This document shows, piece after piece, positions 18,038 to 26,577 of a DNA stretch of 64,000 nt. The notes under the pieces were generated by a model. It worked only from the letters and a program-made list of their open reading frames with translations, did not search any database and was not told the origin of the DNA. The first letter of the stretch is position 1. Each line of letters opens with the position of its first letter. The DNA lies in NCBI GenBank assembly GCA_963728495.1, contig CAVSKI010000009.1, positions 62,001 to 126,000 of the forward strand. Reading direction: 5' to 3'. Both the position numbers and the translations under genes were made by a program. Source of the stretch: JACVRW01 sp963728495. GTDB lineage: Bacteria; Actinomycetota; Thermoleophilia; Solirubrobacterales; Thermoleophilaceae.

Positions 18038-18658
18038 GTGAACACTATGTCAAGTGAAAAGCGACGCTACGAGCTCAAGGCGCGGGCTGCCCGGCAGGCC
18101 GACACACGTGAGCGGATCGTCAGGGCGACGGTCGATCTGCACAATGAGGTGGGGCCCGCGAGGACCACGGTGGCCGAGATCGCCCGCCGTGCGGGGGTTC
18201 AGCGCCTCACCGTCTACAACCACTTTCCCGAGGACAGCCAGCTGCTTGCGGCGTGTCAGGGGCATTGGCTCACCGAGCACCCCCCACCGGATTCCGGCCC
18301 TGCCCTGGCGCTCGACAACCCCGAGGACCGGCTTCGGGCCGCACTCGTGGCTCTTTATCGCTGGTACCGCGAGACCGAGCCGATGGCGGGATTGGTGCGT
18401 CGCGATCGCGGTCTGGTCCCCGCGCTCGACGCCCTGCTGGGCGAGTCGATGGACGTTCGGATGGCCGACCTGAGCCGGGCACTGGCCGCCGGCTTCGTCC
18501 GCAGTGGCCGGTCGGCCAAGCGCACGCACGCCGCGGCGGCCCTGGCGGTCGATTTCTGGACCTGGCGCCGACTGTGCCGGGAAGGGCTATCCGACGACGA
18601 CGCGGCGGAGGTCATGACGCATGCTGTCGCAGCCGCAGGTACTCCGCCCGCGCGCTGA
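18038..18658 (+). CDS. TetR family transcriptional regulator
   Basis: About 206 residues. The N-terminal HTH reads RERIVRATVDLHNEVGPARTTVAEIARRAGVQRLTVYNHF, with the usual tyrosine-asparagine-His-Phe end of the recognition helix, followed by a ligand-binding C-terminal domain. Starts at GTG 18038 or ATG 18047; both fall in the 19-bp gap to the divergent cupin gene, so its own operator must lie at the start site. Its 3' end overlaps the convergent membrane-protein gene by 47 bp. Likely local regulator of the cupin gene. Confidence 0.85.
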   Translation: MNTMSSEKRRYELKARAARQADTRERIVRATVDLHNEVGPARTTVAEIARRAGVQRLTVYNHFPEDSQLLAACQGHWLTEHPPPDSGPALALDNPEDRLRAALVALYRWYRETEPMAGLVRRDRGLVPALDALLGESMDVRMADLSRALAAGFVRSGRSAKRTHAAAALAVDFWTWRRLCREGLSDDDAAEVMTHAVAAAGTPPAR

Positions 18659-19682
18659 AGCTGCTCGCCATGTCCTCCGTAAGCTCGTTGCGGAACTCCT
18701 GGCGGTAGGTGGCGTCCGTGAGGACGGCGATGGCGTAGTAGAGGCCGGCGAAGGCGGCGATGCCGGCCGAAACGCGGAGCAGCGCCTCGGTCACTTGAAT
18801 CTGCTCGCCGAAGAGGCTCAGCCTGATCACCACGCCCTCGCTCGCCACCCCCCAGGCATCGCGCACCTCGGGGCCGACGGCCAATGCGCCCAACACGACG
18901 AAGAAGATCGCCACCGCGAGGCTCACCAGCAGTATCTGGAGCGCCTGGCTGATGAACATCACCAGCCCCACGTTGAAGCGCTGGCGCTTCTCGAGCGGTG
19001 GGCCCTCGCCCCCGGACCCTTCCTCCAGCTCGCGCACCTCGCGCGGCAGCTGCACGCCGACGAAGATGGTTCCGACCAGCACGAACAGGGCCCCCACACA
19101 GGCCAGGAAGGCCCGCGGCATCGTGGAGAAGACCTGCCACATCTCGGTGTTGATGAACAGCACCAGGGCGAACACCAACAGCAGCGGCACCGCCCGCGAC
19201 AGCACCGAGACCGACGCGTCCAGCTGGTCGATCACGCGTGGGCCGGTCCAGCGCAGAATCGACAGAACGCCGTAGCGAATGAGGCCAAAGGCAATTGCCA
19301 GCACGAGCAGGTTGGCGCCGGCGGTGACCAGGGCACTTACCCATTGCCCTCCAAAGATCAGCGGCAGCGCGGCCGGCACCAGCACGAAGCCGGCCAGCTC
19401 CGCCGGTCCGACGTTCTCGGGAAGAGAGGAGAACGGCCTCCCCCGGAGCAGATTGAGCAGCCCGAACGCGCCGACCAGGATCGCCAGGCCACCCACGCCC
19501 GCAGCGACGTTGGCCCCCAGGGACCAGTCGAGCTGGATGGCGCCAAGCAGCTCGCCGATGAGCACGAGCGCCAGCAGCGGGGCGGCGCGTGTCCAGACGT
19601 CCTCGCGCGCCGAGTAGTCCTCGATGAACAAGGGCAGGCCGGCCCGGCGAAAGCGGCGTTCGTAGTCGGCGAGCTCGGCCAC
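18612..19682 (-). CDS. multi-pass membrane protein, unknown function
   Basis: 356 residues with about seven to eight hydrophobic segments (for example around 33-55, 58-78, 95-115, 117-140, 163-185, 190-212, 248-275 and 305-325). A charged cytoplasmic loop lies near 215-245 (REVRELEEGSGGEGPPLEKRQ). The N-terminus MAELADYERRFRRAGLPLFIEDYSA is soluble and could be a small regulatory domain. No transporter signature or catalytic motif is recognised. It lies alone on the minus strand, convergent with the TetR gene. Confidence 0.7.
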   Translation of the reverse strand: MAELADYERRFRRAGLPLFIEDYSAREDVWTRAAPLLALVLIGELLGAIQLDWSLGANVAAGVGGLAILVGAFGLLNLLRGRPFSSLPENVGPAELAGFVLVPAALPLIFGGQWVSALVTAGANLLVLAIAFGLIRYGVLSILRWTGPRVIDQLDASVSVLSRAVPLLLVFALVLFINTEMWQVFSTMPRAFLACVGALFVLVGTIFVGVQLPREVRELEEGSGGEGPPLEKRQRFNVGLVMFISQALQILLVSLAVAIFFVVLGALAVGPEVRDAWGVASEGVVIRLSLFGEQIQVTEALLRVSAGIAAFAGLYYAIAVLTDATYRQEFRNELTEDMASSFSARAEYLRLRQHAS

Positions 19683-19736
19683 CCGCCTATTGCAACCCGC
19701 CCGCCGGACGACTCGCGGCAGGTTGCGGGCGACGCG

Positions 19737-19916
19737 CTAGGCGGTCAGGGCCGCATACGTCGTGATCATGCTCGCCAGCAGCAATAGCAGCCCGAAGAGC
19801 GTCGCGCTGCTGCTCATCCGCGGCTCCGGCTTATGGTGCTGCCGCACGGGCTGGGACGCCTCACGCGCGCGGATGGCGTGCGCGTGGGCCGCGTAGAACC
19901 ACAGATATCCGTTCAT
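19737..19916 (-). CDS. small hypothetical protein with C-terminal membrane segment
   Basis: A possible 59-residue protein. The basic N-terminal half (NGYLWFYAAHAHAIRAREAS) is followed by one hydrophobic helix (about 38-58, SATLFGLLLLLASMITTYAALTA). GAGGAAT lies about 9 bases before ATG 19916; an alternative ATG is at 19931. It fills most of the 345-bp gap before rpmE. No family is recognised. Support is only the plausible ribosome site and the helix. Confidence 0.35.
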   Translation of the reverse strand: MNGYLWFYAAHAHAIRAREASQPVRQHHKPEPRMSSSATLFGLLLLLASMITTYAALTA

Positions 19917-20027
19917 CCGTCTATTCCTCATCTTCCGTTTCGGTGGCCGAGGCTCTTGTTGCCTCTCTGAGGAAGAGACCTGAAACACGAACCGGTATTC
20001 CACACGACGGCTAGAATCGAAGAGGAA

Positions 20028-20234
20028 ATGAAGGCCGACATTCATCCCGAGTACGTAACCGCTCACGTCCGCTGTACCTGCGGCAACGAGTTCACCACGC
20101 GTTCCACCAAGCCCGACCTGCACGTCGAGATCTGCTCCGCCTGCCATCCGTTCTACACGGGCCGGCAGAAGCTCGTGGACACCGGTGGCCGCGTCGAGCG
20201 CTTCCGCCGCCGCGCGGCCCGCGCCGGCAGGTAG
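20028..20234 (+). CDS. rpmE: 50S ribosomal protein L31 (zinc-binding form)
   Basis: A 68-residue bL31 starting MKADIHPEYVTAHVRCTCGNEF. It has the CxC and CxxC pairs (C16, C18, C37, C40) that bind zinc in the C+ form, and the HPFYTGRQKLVDTGGRVERF signature. Overproducing a C- paralogue under zinc shortage is common, but none is in the window. In many Actinobacteria and Firmicutes rpmE lies close to yqhQ, prfA and prmC. Here the first part of that order is kept but prfA lies 25 kb away. Confidence 0.95.
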   Translation: MKADIHPEYVTAHVRCTCGNEFTTRSTKPDLHVEICSACHPFYTGRQKLVDTGGRVERFRRRAARAGR

Positions 20235-20320
20235 TGCGGCAAGCCGCCGGCTCGGCCGGCGGCGCGCCGATGCTATCCGCCAACCGCAACTTGCATGCCC
20301 CGTGGCTGTTCTCTCGGGGC

Positions 20321-21070
20321 ATGCCCCGCCGGCTCGGCACATCGACAGCGTTGGCTCTGGCCGCCCTCGGGGCGGTCGCGGCGGCGCCTGCGGCGGGACG
20401 GGTGCCCACGCTGAGCGCGCCACCGGCCACGGTCAAGCTTCTCGACTGTTCGCGCGATAGCCAGTCGGCCACCTTCCACGGCCGCATGAAGCGCATCGAG
20501 GGCAGCGAACGCATGTGGATGCGCTTCACCCTGCTCGAGAAGCACTCGGCCGTGTTCGAGGCGTTGGCGGCGCCCGGGCTCGGGCGCTGGCAGAAGTCAA
20601 AGCCCGGCGTGGGCGGCCTCAGCTACCGCCAGACCGTGCGCGGCCTGCAGCCCGGGGCCAGCTACAAGATGCAGGTCAGGTACCGCTGGTACTCGGCCGA
20701 GGGGGAGCTGATCGCCCGGGCGCGGCGGCACTCGGTCGCGTGCCGTCAGTTCGAGCAGCTGCCCAACCTCACCGTCTCGGTGGTGGAGGCACGACAGACG
20801 AAGGTCGAGGGCGTGCTGCATTACAGCGTGAGGGTTCAGAACACCGGCGTGGCCGCGGCCCGCGGGGTGGCCGTGCGCCTGGCCGTGGACGGCGATGTGC
20901 TCGATACGCCGACGGTCGGATTCCTGCCTGCCGGAGAGAGCCGGGTCTTGGGCTTTCGCGGTCCGCCGTGCATCGGCTCGGTGACCGCCGAGGTCGACCC
21001 CGACGGGGTTCTCGTTGAGTCCTCGGAGGACGACAACGTCCAGGAGCTCTCCTGCGCCGACTTGCCGTAA
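20321..21070 (+). CDS. secreted CARDB-like domain protein
   Basis: About 249 residues. A signal peptide (MPRRLGTSTALALAALGAVAAAPAAG) is followed by a fibronectin-like first domain (about 30-135). A CARDB-type beta-sandwich (about 140-245) shows LPNLTVSVVEARQTKVEG, YSVRVQNTGVAAARGVAVRLAVDG and DPDGVLVESSEDDN-type spacing. Such domains mediate adhesion or extracellular interactions. ATG 20321 was chosen for the signal peptide; in-frame starts at 20234 and 20270 would give an overlong leader. It lies between rpmE and the DUF1385 gene and is probably co-transcribed with rpmE. Confidence 0.72.
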   Translation: MPRRLGTSTALALAALGAVAAAPAAGRVPTLSAPPATVKLLDCSRDSQSATFHGRMKRIEGSERMWMRFTLLEKHSAVFEALAAPGLGRWQKSKPGVGGLSYRQTVRGLQPGASYKMQVRYRWYSAEGELIARARRHSVACRQFEQLPNLTVSVVEARQTKVEGVLHYSVRVQNTGVAAARGVAVRLAVDGDVLDTPTVGFLPAGESRVLGFRGPPCIGSVTAEVDPDGVLVESSEDDNVQELSCADLP

Positions 21071-21110
21071 AGCTAAGGAGCGCTGCTCCACCGCCGATAC
21101 CATCCTCTAA

Positions 21111-22148
21111 GTGAGCGAAGCCAGCGCCTCCCCGTCGAGCAACGGCCACGCCCCCGATCATCTGCGCGAGGCCACGAAGGATGCGCCCATCGGCGGCCAG
21201 GCGGTGCTCGAGGGCGTGATGATGCGCGGCATCTCCACCTGGGCGGTGGCGGTGCGCAAGCCCTCGGAGGAGCAGCTGGCACGAGGAGGCCCAGGCTCCA
21301 AGGAAGGGGCCAAGGGCGAGATCGATGTGATCTCGGAGCCGCTCGTGTCCTGGACCAAGCGCCACCGGCTGCTGCGCCTGCCCATCGTGCGCGGTGTGGT
21401 GGCCCTCGGCGAGTCGCTCAAGATCGGCTTTCGCGCGCTCGGGATCTCGGCCAACGCGCAGGTCCCGCCCGACGACGACGGCAAGCAGCAGGACATCGGC
21501 GGCGGCGCCTGGGTGGGCACGATCATCTTCGCCATGCTGTTCGCGGTCGGGCTGTTCTTTCTCCTGCCCGCCGGCCTGACCAACCTCTTCGCCGACAGCA
21601 TCCCCAACTCGCTCGCGTTCGTGGTGATCGAGAAGCTCGTGCGCATCACGATCTTCCTGGCCTACCTGTGGCTGATCTCGCGCATGGCCGATCTCCAACG
21701 TGTGTTCGAGTACCACGGGGCGGAGCACAAGACGATCTCCTGCTACGAGGCGGGCGAGCAACTGACGCCGGAGAACGCGCAGCGCTACTCGCGCTTTCAT
21801 CCGCGCTGCGGGACCAGCTTCCTGCTGCTGGTGATGATCGTGGCCATAGTCGTGTTCGCCCCGCTGGGCAAGCTCGATTGGCACTGGCTGTTCATCTCGC
21901 GCATCGTCGGCATCCCGATCGTCGCCGGCCTGGCCTTCGAGCTGATCAAGTGGTTCGGCAAGAACCGCACCAAGCGCTGGGCGCGCGCCCTCATGTGGCC
22001 GGGGATGCAGCTGCAGCGACTCACGACCCGCGAGCCGGACCTCCCTCAGCTCGCCGTGGCGATCGCCGCCCTCGAGGCCGTGCTAGCCGTCGAGAACCCG
22101 CGTGCCGCGAGCGACGAGGACAAGGTCGGCATGGAGGTCGTGGCCTAG
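21111..22148 (+). CDS. DUF1385 / YqhQ family membrane protein
   Basis: 345 residues. The family landmarks are PIGGQAVLEGVMMRG near residue 25, EYHGAEHKTISCYEAGEQLTPEN and HPRCGTSFLLLVMI. About four hydrophobic segments occupy 130-175 and 238-290. The conserved His/Glu/Cys residues suggest a metal-dependent activity, but the function of this family is not established to my knowledge. The gene is often found next to prfA/prmC/rpmE; here it is the last gene before the lithoautotrophy block. Starts at GTG 21111. Confidence 0.88.
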   Translation: MSEASASPSSNGHAPDHLREATKDAPIGGQAVLEGVMMRGISTWAVAVRKPSEEQLARGGPGSKEGAKGEIDVISEPLVSWTKRHRLLRLPIVRGVVALGESLKIGFRALGISANAQVPPDDDGKQQDIGGGAWVGTIIFAMLFAVGLFFLLPAGLTNLFADSIPNSLAFVVIEKLVRITIFLAYLWLISRMADLQRVFEYHGAEHKTISCYEAGEQLTPENAQRYSRFHPRCGTSFLLLVMIVAIVVFAPLGKLDWHWLFISRIVGIPIVAGLAFELIKWFGKNRTKRWARALMWPGMQLQRLTTREPDLPQLAVAIAALEAVLAVENPRAASDEDKVGMEVVA

Positions 22149-22268
22149 CTCCGGGCACATGATGGGCGCGGGCACGTCGATCCGCGCACAATGAACGCCG
22201 GGCCGGCGCGCTCGCGACAGCGCTACCGGCGCGCCACCGCTCTCAGCTCTTCGCGGTCGGAGGCAGCA

Positions 22269-22673
22269 TCAAGTCGCGCCCTGCGGTGTCACGTCGCAGC
22301 TCGCACCCTCGGTGAGCCAGCAGCGCACGATGTCGCGCATCGAGAGGACGCCCACGGCGTCGCCGCCCTCGAGCACGATCACGTGGCGAAAGCCGCCGTG
22401 GGTCATGGCCTCCGCGGCCTGCTCGACTGACCAGTCGGCGTATGCGTAGATCAGCTTGCCGGCCAGATGGTCACGCACCAGCTCTTTGTCGACGTCCTCC
22501 CCACGACCGCTCGAGTGCAGCAGGTCACGTTCGGTGATGATCCCGGGCCCCTGGCCGTCGGACACCACGGCCGCTCCGACGTTGCGCTCGGTCATCCGCC
22601 GCGCTGCTTCGCGCAGCGTGTGGTGTGGACCGACGGTGACCACGATCTGATTCATTCCGTGCCGCACAAGCAT
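22269..22673 (-). CDS. tandem CBS-domain protein
   Basis: A 134-residue protein made of two CBS motifs (a Bateman module), roughly residues 5-60 and 72-128. Typical pieces are TLREAARRMTERNVGAAVVSDG, GIITERDLL, VEQAAEAMTHGGFRHVIVLEGGDAVGVLSMRDIV. Such modules bind adenosyl nucleotides or NAD(P)H and sense energy state. It stands alone at the left edge of the carbon-fixation block and diverges from the LysR gene across 140 bp. No catalytic domain is attached, so its target is unknown. The 120 bp before it (22149-22268) hold nothing I recognise. Confidence 0.88.
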   Translation of the reverse strand: MLVRHGMNQIVVTVGPHHTLREAARRMTERNVGAAVVSDGQGPGIITERDLLHSSGRGEDVDKELVRDHLAGKLIYAYADWSVEQAAEAMTHGGFRHVIVLEGGDAVGVLSMRDIVRCWLTEGASCDVTPQGAT

Positions 22674-22813
22674 CAGGCGGCTTGCCTCGAGACCGCGGGG
22701 GCCGTTCGGTTCGCAACGAGCAGGACGCTGGTGCGGTTTGATACAAGCATTCGTGAAGTAAAGCGGCGATCGGGCCTGCTCTCCATCACAATCGAGCGAG
22801 CACCTATCGAGAA

Positions 22814-23728
22814 ATGGCTATAACGCTCACCCAGCTCCGCAGCTTCCTCGCCGTCCTGCGCACCGGATCGGTCACGGGCGCGGCGGAAGAGCTCGTGGTC
22901 ACGCAGCCCTCGGTCTCGGCTGCCGTGTCCGCCCTGTCTCGTGAGCTCGGCGTGGAGCTGACCCAGCGGGTGGGGCGCAGCATCCAGCCCAGCCCCGCCG
23001 GCGAGGCCTTCGCGCCATTCGCCGCGGACGTGATCGGCCTGCTCGACCAGGGAGGGAGGGCGGCGCGCGAGGCCGCCGATGTGGCCGCGAGCGAGCTGCG
23101 CCTGGCCGCGGTGACCACCGCGGGAGAGCACATCGTGCCGCCCCTGATCGAAGCGTTCTCGAGCCTCCACCCGGAGATCAAGCTGAACCTCGATGTAGGT
23201 AACCGCGAGCGCGTGTTCGAGCGCGTTCGCATGCATCGCTCCGATGTGGCCATCGGCGGGCGCCCGCCCGGCGAGGGCGTGATGGGCGAGCGCTTTCTCG
23301 ACAACCCGATCGTGGTCATCACCAAGCCGGGCGACCCGCTCGCGCGCAAGCGCTCGGTCGGGATCGAACAGCTGGCCGAGCGCCCCTGGCTGATGCGTGA
23401 GGAGGGATCCGGCACCCGCACGATGACCGAGGAGATCCTGGCGGCGAACGGCCTGGACCCGCCGGTGCTCACGCTCGGGTCCAACGGCGCCATCAAGCAG
23501 GGCGTGCGGGCCGGGCTCGGGGTATCGCTGCAGTCGCGGCTGGCTATGAGGCTCGAGCTGGAGCTTGGCCTGCTGACGACGATCGACGTGCGCCCGCCGC
23601 TGCCCCTTCGGCACTGGTATCTACTGCGGCCCGAGCACGGTCCGATGCGCGCGCCGGTGCGGCAGTTCCTCGAGTTCGCACGCAGCGCCGAAGCTCGGAA
23701 GGCGATCGACAGTGCTCAGGAGTCATGA
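22814..23728 (+). CDS. cbbR: LysR-type regulator, CbbR-like
   Basis: 304 residues with an N-terminal winged HTH (LTQLRSFLAVLRTGSVTGAAEELVVTQPSVSAAVSALSREL in pieces). The effector domain shows LRLAAVTTAGEHIVPPLIEAFSSLHPEIKLNLDVGNRERVF and the MREEGSGTRTMTEEIL stretch seen in CbbR proteins. CbbR activates Calvin-cycle operons in response to metabolites such as RuBP or ATP. It converges on the prk genes with a 6-bp overlap, so it must act on a promoter several kb away, most likely upstream of the aldolase gene at 29.65-30.1 kb. The name rests on both sequence and neighbourhood. Confidence 0.82.
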   Translation: MAITLTQLRSFLAVLRTGSVTGAAEELVVTQPSVSAAVSALSRELGVELTQRVGRSIQPSPAGEAFAPFAADVIGLLDQGGRAAREAADVAASELRLAAVTTAGEHIVPPLIEAFSSLHPEIKLNLDVGNRERVFERVRMHRSDVAIGGRPPGEGVMGERFLDNPIVVITKPGDPLARKRSVGIEQLAERPWLMREEGSGTRTMTEEILAANGLDPPVLTLGSNGAIKQGVRAGLGVSLQSRLAMRLELELGLLTTIDVRPPLPLRHWYLLRPEHGPMRAPVRQFLEFARSAEARKAIDSAQES

Positions 23729-24655
23729 AGGCTGGGGCTCTCGGGCTCGCGTGCCGTGCCCTCCCAGCGCGATAGCCGCGCGCGCCATCACCAGGTGGTA
23801 GAGGATCAGAAGCTGGACCAGCGCGAGCGACTCAGAGCGGTGCAGGTCGATGCCGATCGTGAACTCGCCCAGCCGCTGGCTGCGCAGGTGCGTCGCGAAA
23901 TGCAGCCGATCCCAGATGGCCTCCTCGATCTCCGCGGCCCGCCCCGGGTCGATGTCGCCCGGGATGCACAGGTGCCGCTCCGGCCCGTGCTCCTTCATGC
24001 TGAAGCCGCCCGAGCCGTTGCGGATGAAGGGCGACAGGTCGGGGTGTGGCAGCCCTTCTCGCAGCACCACCTCGGCGTCGAGGAAGTCGGGATCGCCTCC
24101 CTCGCCCGGTAGGAACGAGATCACCATGTCGGCGTAGCGTTCCTGGGGGCGGATGAACTGCGCGGAGTCATGTTCGCGGCGGTCGAGCTCGCCCAGCACC
24201 TCGTCGGTCGTGTAGCCCCGCCGAGAGCAGTCGCGCTGCACCTTCCACCTGCGTCGCAGATCTTCGGGCGGCGCAAGATAGACGCGCACGTCGTAGCACT
24301 CGCGCATTTCGGGCGTGTGGTAGCCGAGCAGTCCCTCGACCACGGTGAAGACGTGCGGCTTCACGTACACGGGCGCCCCGAAGGTCCCGTCGGCGTGGCG
24401 GTAGACGGGCTTGAGGATCGCGTGGCCCCCCCGCAGGTGCTCCAGGTCCTGACCGGCGATATCGATGTAGTTGCAATCCGGATGCAGCGGGGTGATGCCC
24501 AGGTCCGCGCGCTGCTTGCGGTCGTAGCGGTGGTAGTCGTCGGTGCAGACGTGGGTAACCCGGTCCTCGCCCAGGATCCGCACGAGACCGCGCGTGATGG
24601 TGGTCTTGCCGGCCGCCGAATCCCCGACGACTCCCAGGATTACCGGTCTGGGCAT
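23723..24655 (-). CDS. cbbP: phosphoribulokinase, copy 1
   Basis: A 310-residue bacterial-type phosphoribulokinase that phosphorylates ribulose 5-phosphate to RuBP, the substrate of RuBisCO. Walker A is GDSAAGKTT at about residues 11-19, with TDDYHRYDRKQR, TPLHPDCNYID, VVEGLLGYHTPEMRECYDVRVYLAPP and the RPQERYADMVISF stretch. It is last in the minus-strand cbb operon. Its ATG begins directly after the TAG of a second, very similar prk gene (24656-25555), so it is a tandem duplicate. It differs from copy 2 mainly in an insertion after residue 215 (FIRNGSGGFSMKEHGPERHL). Confidence 0.93.
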   Translation of the reverse strand: MPRPVILGVVGDSAAGKTTITRGLVRILGEDRVTHVCTDDYHRYDRKQRADLGITPLHPDCNYIDIAGQDLEHLRGGHAILKPVYRHADGTFGAPVYVKPHVFTVVEGLLGYHTPEMRECYDVRVYLAPPEDLRRRWKVQRDCSRRGYTTDEVLGELDRREHDSAQFIRPQERYADMVISFLPGEGGDPDFLDAEVVLREGLPHPDLSPFIRNGSGGFSMKEHGPERHLCIPGDIDPGRAAEIEEAIWDRLHFATHLRSQRLGEFTIGIDLHRSESLALVQLLILYHLVMARAAIALGGHGTRAREPQPS

Positions 24656-25555
24656 CTACTCGACGGCCGCGGCCTCTATACGAGGGCCCACGCCGCCCAG
24701 CGCAGCCGCTGCCTTGGCCGTGACCACGTGGTAGAGGATCAGCAGCTGCACCACGGCCAGCGAGTCCGAGCGCTGCACGTCATCGCCGATCGTGATCTCG
24801 CCCAAGCGCTCGGAGCGCAGGTGCGAGGCGAAGTGCATCCTGTCCCAGATCGCCTCCTCGAGCTCGGCGGCCTGGGCGGGCTCGATGTCACCGGCGATCG
24901 TCAGCTGACGCCCGCCGCCGCCGGGGAGCATCGAGAGATCGGGCTGGGGAAGGGAGTCGCGCAGGAGCAGTTCGGCGTCCAGGGCTTGCGAATCGCCGCC
25001 CTCGCTTTCCTTGAAGGACACGACCATGTCGGCGTGACGCTCCTGGGGGCGGATGAACTGCGCGGAGTCCTGTTCGCGGCGGTCGAGCTCGGCCAGCACC
25101 TGGTCGGTCGTGTAGCCGCGCTTGGAGCAGTCGCGCTGCACCTTCCACTTCCGCCGCAGCTCCTCGGGCGGCGCGAGGTACACGCGTACGTCGTAGCAGT
25201 CGCGCATATTGTCGGAGTGGTAGCCCAGCAGGCCCTCGACGATCGTGAACGGCTTGGGGCTCACGTACACGGGCGGGCCGAAGCTTCCGTCCTTGTGCTG
25301 GTAGACCGGCTTGAGGATGGGCTCACCGTCGCGCACCAGCGCGAGGTGTTGAGAGAGGATGTCGAGGTAGTTGCAGTCGGGGTGGAGCGGGGTGACCCCC
25401 ATGTCGGCGCGCTGCTTGCGGTCGTAGCGGTGATAGTCGTCTGTGGCGACCGCCGTAACCTGGTCCTCGCCCAGGATGTTCACCAGCCCGCGCGTGATCG
25501 TGGTCTTGCCCGCTCCCGAGTCGCCGACCACTCCCAGGATCACCGGACGGGTCAC
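24656..25555 (-). CDS. cbbP: phosphoribulokinase, copy 2
   Basis: A 299-residue phosphoribulokinase, complete, with Walker A GDSGAGKTT, DDYHRYDRKQRADMGVTPLHPDC in pieces and VEGLLGYHSDNMRDCYDVRVYLAPPEELRRKWKVQRDCSKRGYTTDQV-type segments nearly identical to copy 1. Starts at GTG 25555, overlapping the cbbX stop by 4 bp, and is followed immediately by copy 1. Both copies keep the catalytic residues, so neither looks decayed. Two PRKs could form mixed octamers or differ in regulation. Confidence 0.93.
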   Translation of the reverse strand: MTRPVILGVVGDSGAGKTTITRGLVNILGEDQVTAVATDDYHRYDRKQRADMGVTPLHPDCNYLDILSQHLALVRDGEPILKPVYQHKDGSFGPPVYVSPKPFTIVEGLLGYHSDNMRDCYDVRVYLAPPEELRRKWKVQRDCSKRGYTTDQVLAELDRREQDSAQFIRPQERHADMVVSFKESEGGDSQALDAELLLRDSLPQPDLSMLPGGGGRQLTIAGDIEPAQAAELEEAIWDRMHFASHLRSERLGEITIGDDVQRSDSLAVVQLLILYHVVTAKAAAALGGVGPRIEAAAVE

Positions 25556-26577
25556 GCGAACACCGAGCTCTGCAGGATGTCGCCGGCCTCGAGGGTGATG
25601 AGGTCCTTCTTCGTGAGCTTCTCCTGCGAGTCGACCAGCCTGGTGGCCTGTCGCATTCGCGCCCGTTCGATCGCGTTGCGGATGCTGCGCCCGTGGGCGA
25701 AGCGCGGCTGCTCGAGCCGTCGCTCGATGTAGTCGCGCATCGCCTCCGCGGCCTCCTCGCTGAGCTCATAGCCCTGCTGGCCGACCATCAGCCGGCTGAT
25801 CTGCATCAGCTCGCCGGCGTCGTAGTCGGGGAAGGAGATGTGGTGGGCGACCCGGGAGCCCATCCCCGGGTTGGCCTGGAAGAACTCCTCCATCGGCTCC
25901 CTGTAGCCGGCCATCACCACCACGAGGTTCTGGCGCTCTGACTCCATCACCTGGAGCAGAACCTCGATCGCCTCCTGCCCATAGTCACGTTCGTTGTCGG
26001 GTCGGTGCAGGTAGTACGCCTCGTCGATGAAGAGGATCCCGCCGAGGGCGCGCTTGACCACGTCCTTGGTCTTCGGCGCCGTGTGACCGACGTACTGGCC
26101 GACGAGGTCGTCGCGGGTGACCGAGATCAGGTGGCCCTTCTCGATGTAGCCGAGGCGATGCAGGATGTCGGCCATCCTCAGGGCCACCGTGGTCTTCCCG
26201 GTGCCCGGGCTGCCGGTAAGGCTCATGTGCAGCGTGGGCGGCTGCGAGCTGAGGGCCATCTCCTCGCGCAGCCTGTCGATCACGAGCAGGGCGGCGATCT
26301 CGCGGATGCGGACTTTCACCGGCTCCAGCGCAACCAGGTCGTGGTCGAGCTGCTCGAGCACCTCGTGCACTCGCGATTGCTCCACGACCGTCCGCACATC
26401 GGCCTCTCCGTCCGAGACCGCGGCGGAGAAGTCCACCGAATCGATGGCTGAGCCCGCCGTTGCGCCCCTGGCCGGTCGGACGACCGTGCCGCCGAACTCG
26501 TCCGAGAAGGAGGGAGAGCCCCGGTCCGGCGCCCCGTCGAGCGGCCTACCGGTCGTGTCGAGACCGCGAGGACTCAC
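25552..26577 (-). CDS. cbbX: red-type RuBisCO activase CbbX (AAA+)
   Basis: A 341-residue AAA+ ATPase that remodels inhibited red-type RuBisCO by pulling on the large-subunit C-terminus. Walker A is SLTGSPGTGKTTVALRMA, Walker B GGILFIDEAYYLHRPDNERDYGQEAIEVLLQVME in pieces, and the sensor region VMAGYREPMEEFFQANPGMGSRVAHH. GTG 26577 overlaps the rbcS stop as GTGA. The N-terminus before the AAA core (about 1-50, DRGSPSFSDEFGGTVVRPARG) is longer than in typical CbbX and of low complexity. It shows that this RuBisCO is of the red lineage and needs ATP-dependent repair. Confidence 0.92.
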   Translation of the reverse strand: MSPRGLDTTGRPLDGAPDRGSPSFSDEFGGTVVRPARGATAGSAIDSVDFSAAVSDGEADVRTVVEQSRVHEVLEQLDHDLVALEPVKVRIREIAALLVIDRLREEMALSSQPPTLHMSLTGSPGTGKTTVALRMADILHRLGYIEKGHLISVTRDDLVGQYVGHTAPKTKDVVKRALGGILFIDEAYYLHRPDNERDYGQEAIEVLLQVMESERQNLVVVMAGYREPMEEFFQANPGMGSRVAHHISFPDYDAGELMQISRLMVGQQGYELSEEAAEAMRDYIERRLEQPRFAHGRSIRNAIERARMRQATRLVDSQEKLTKKDLITLEAGDILQSSVFA

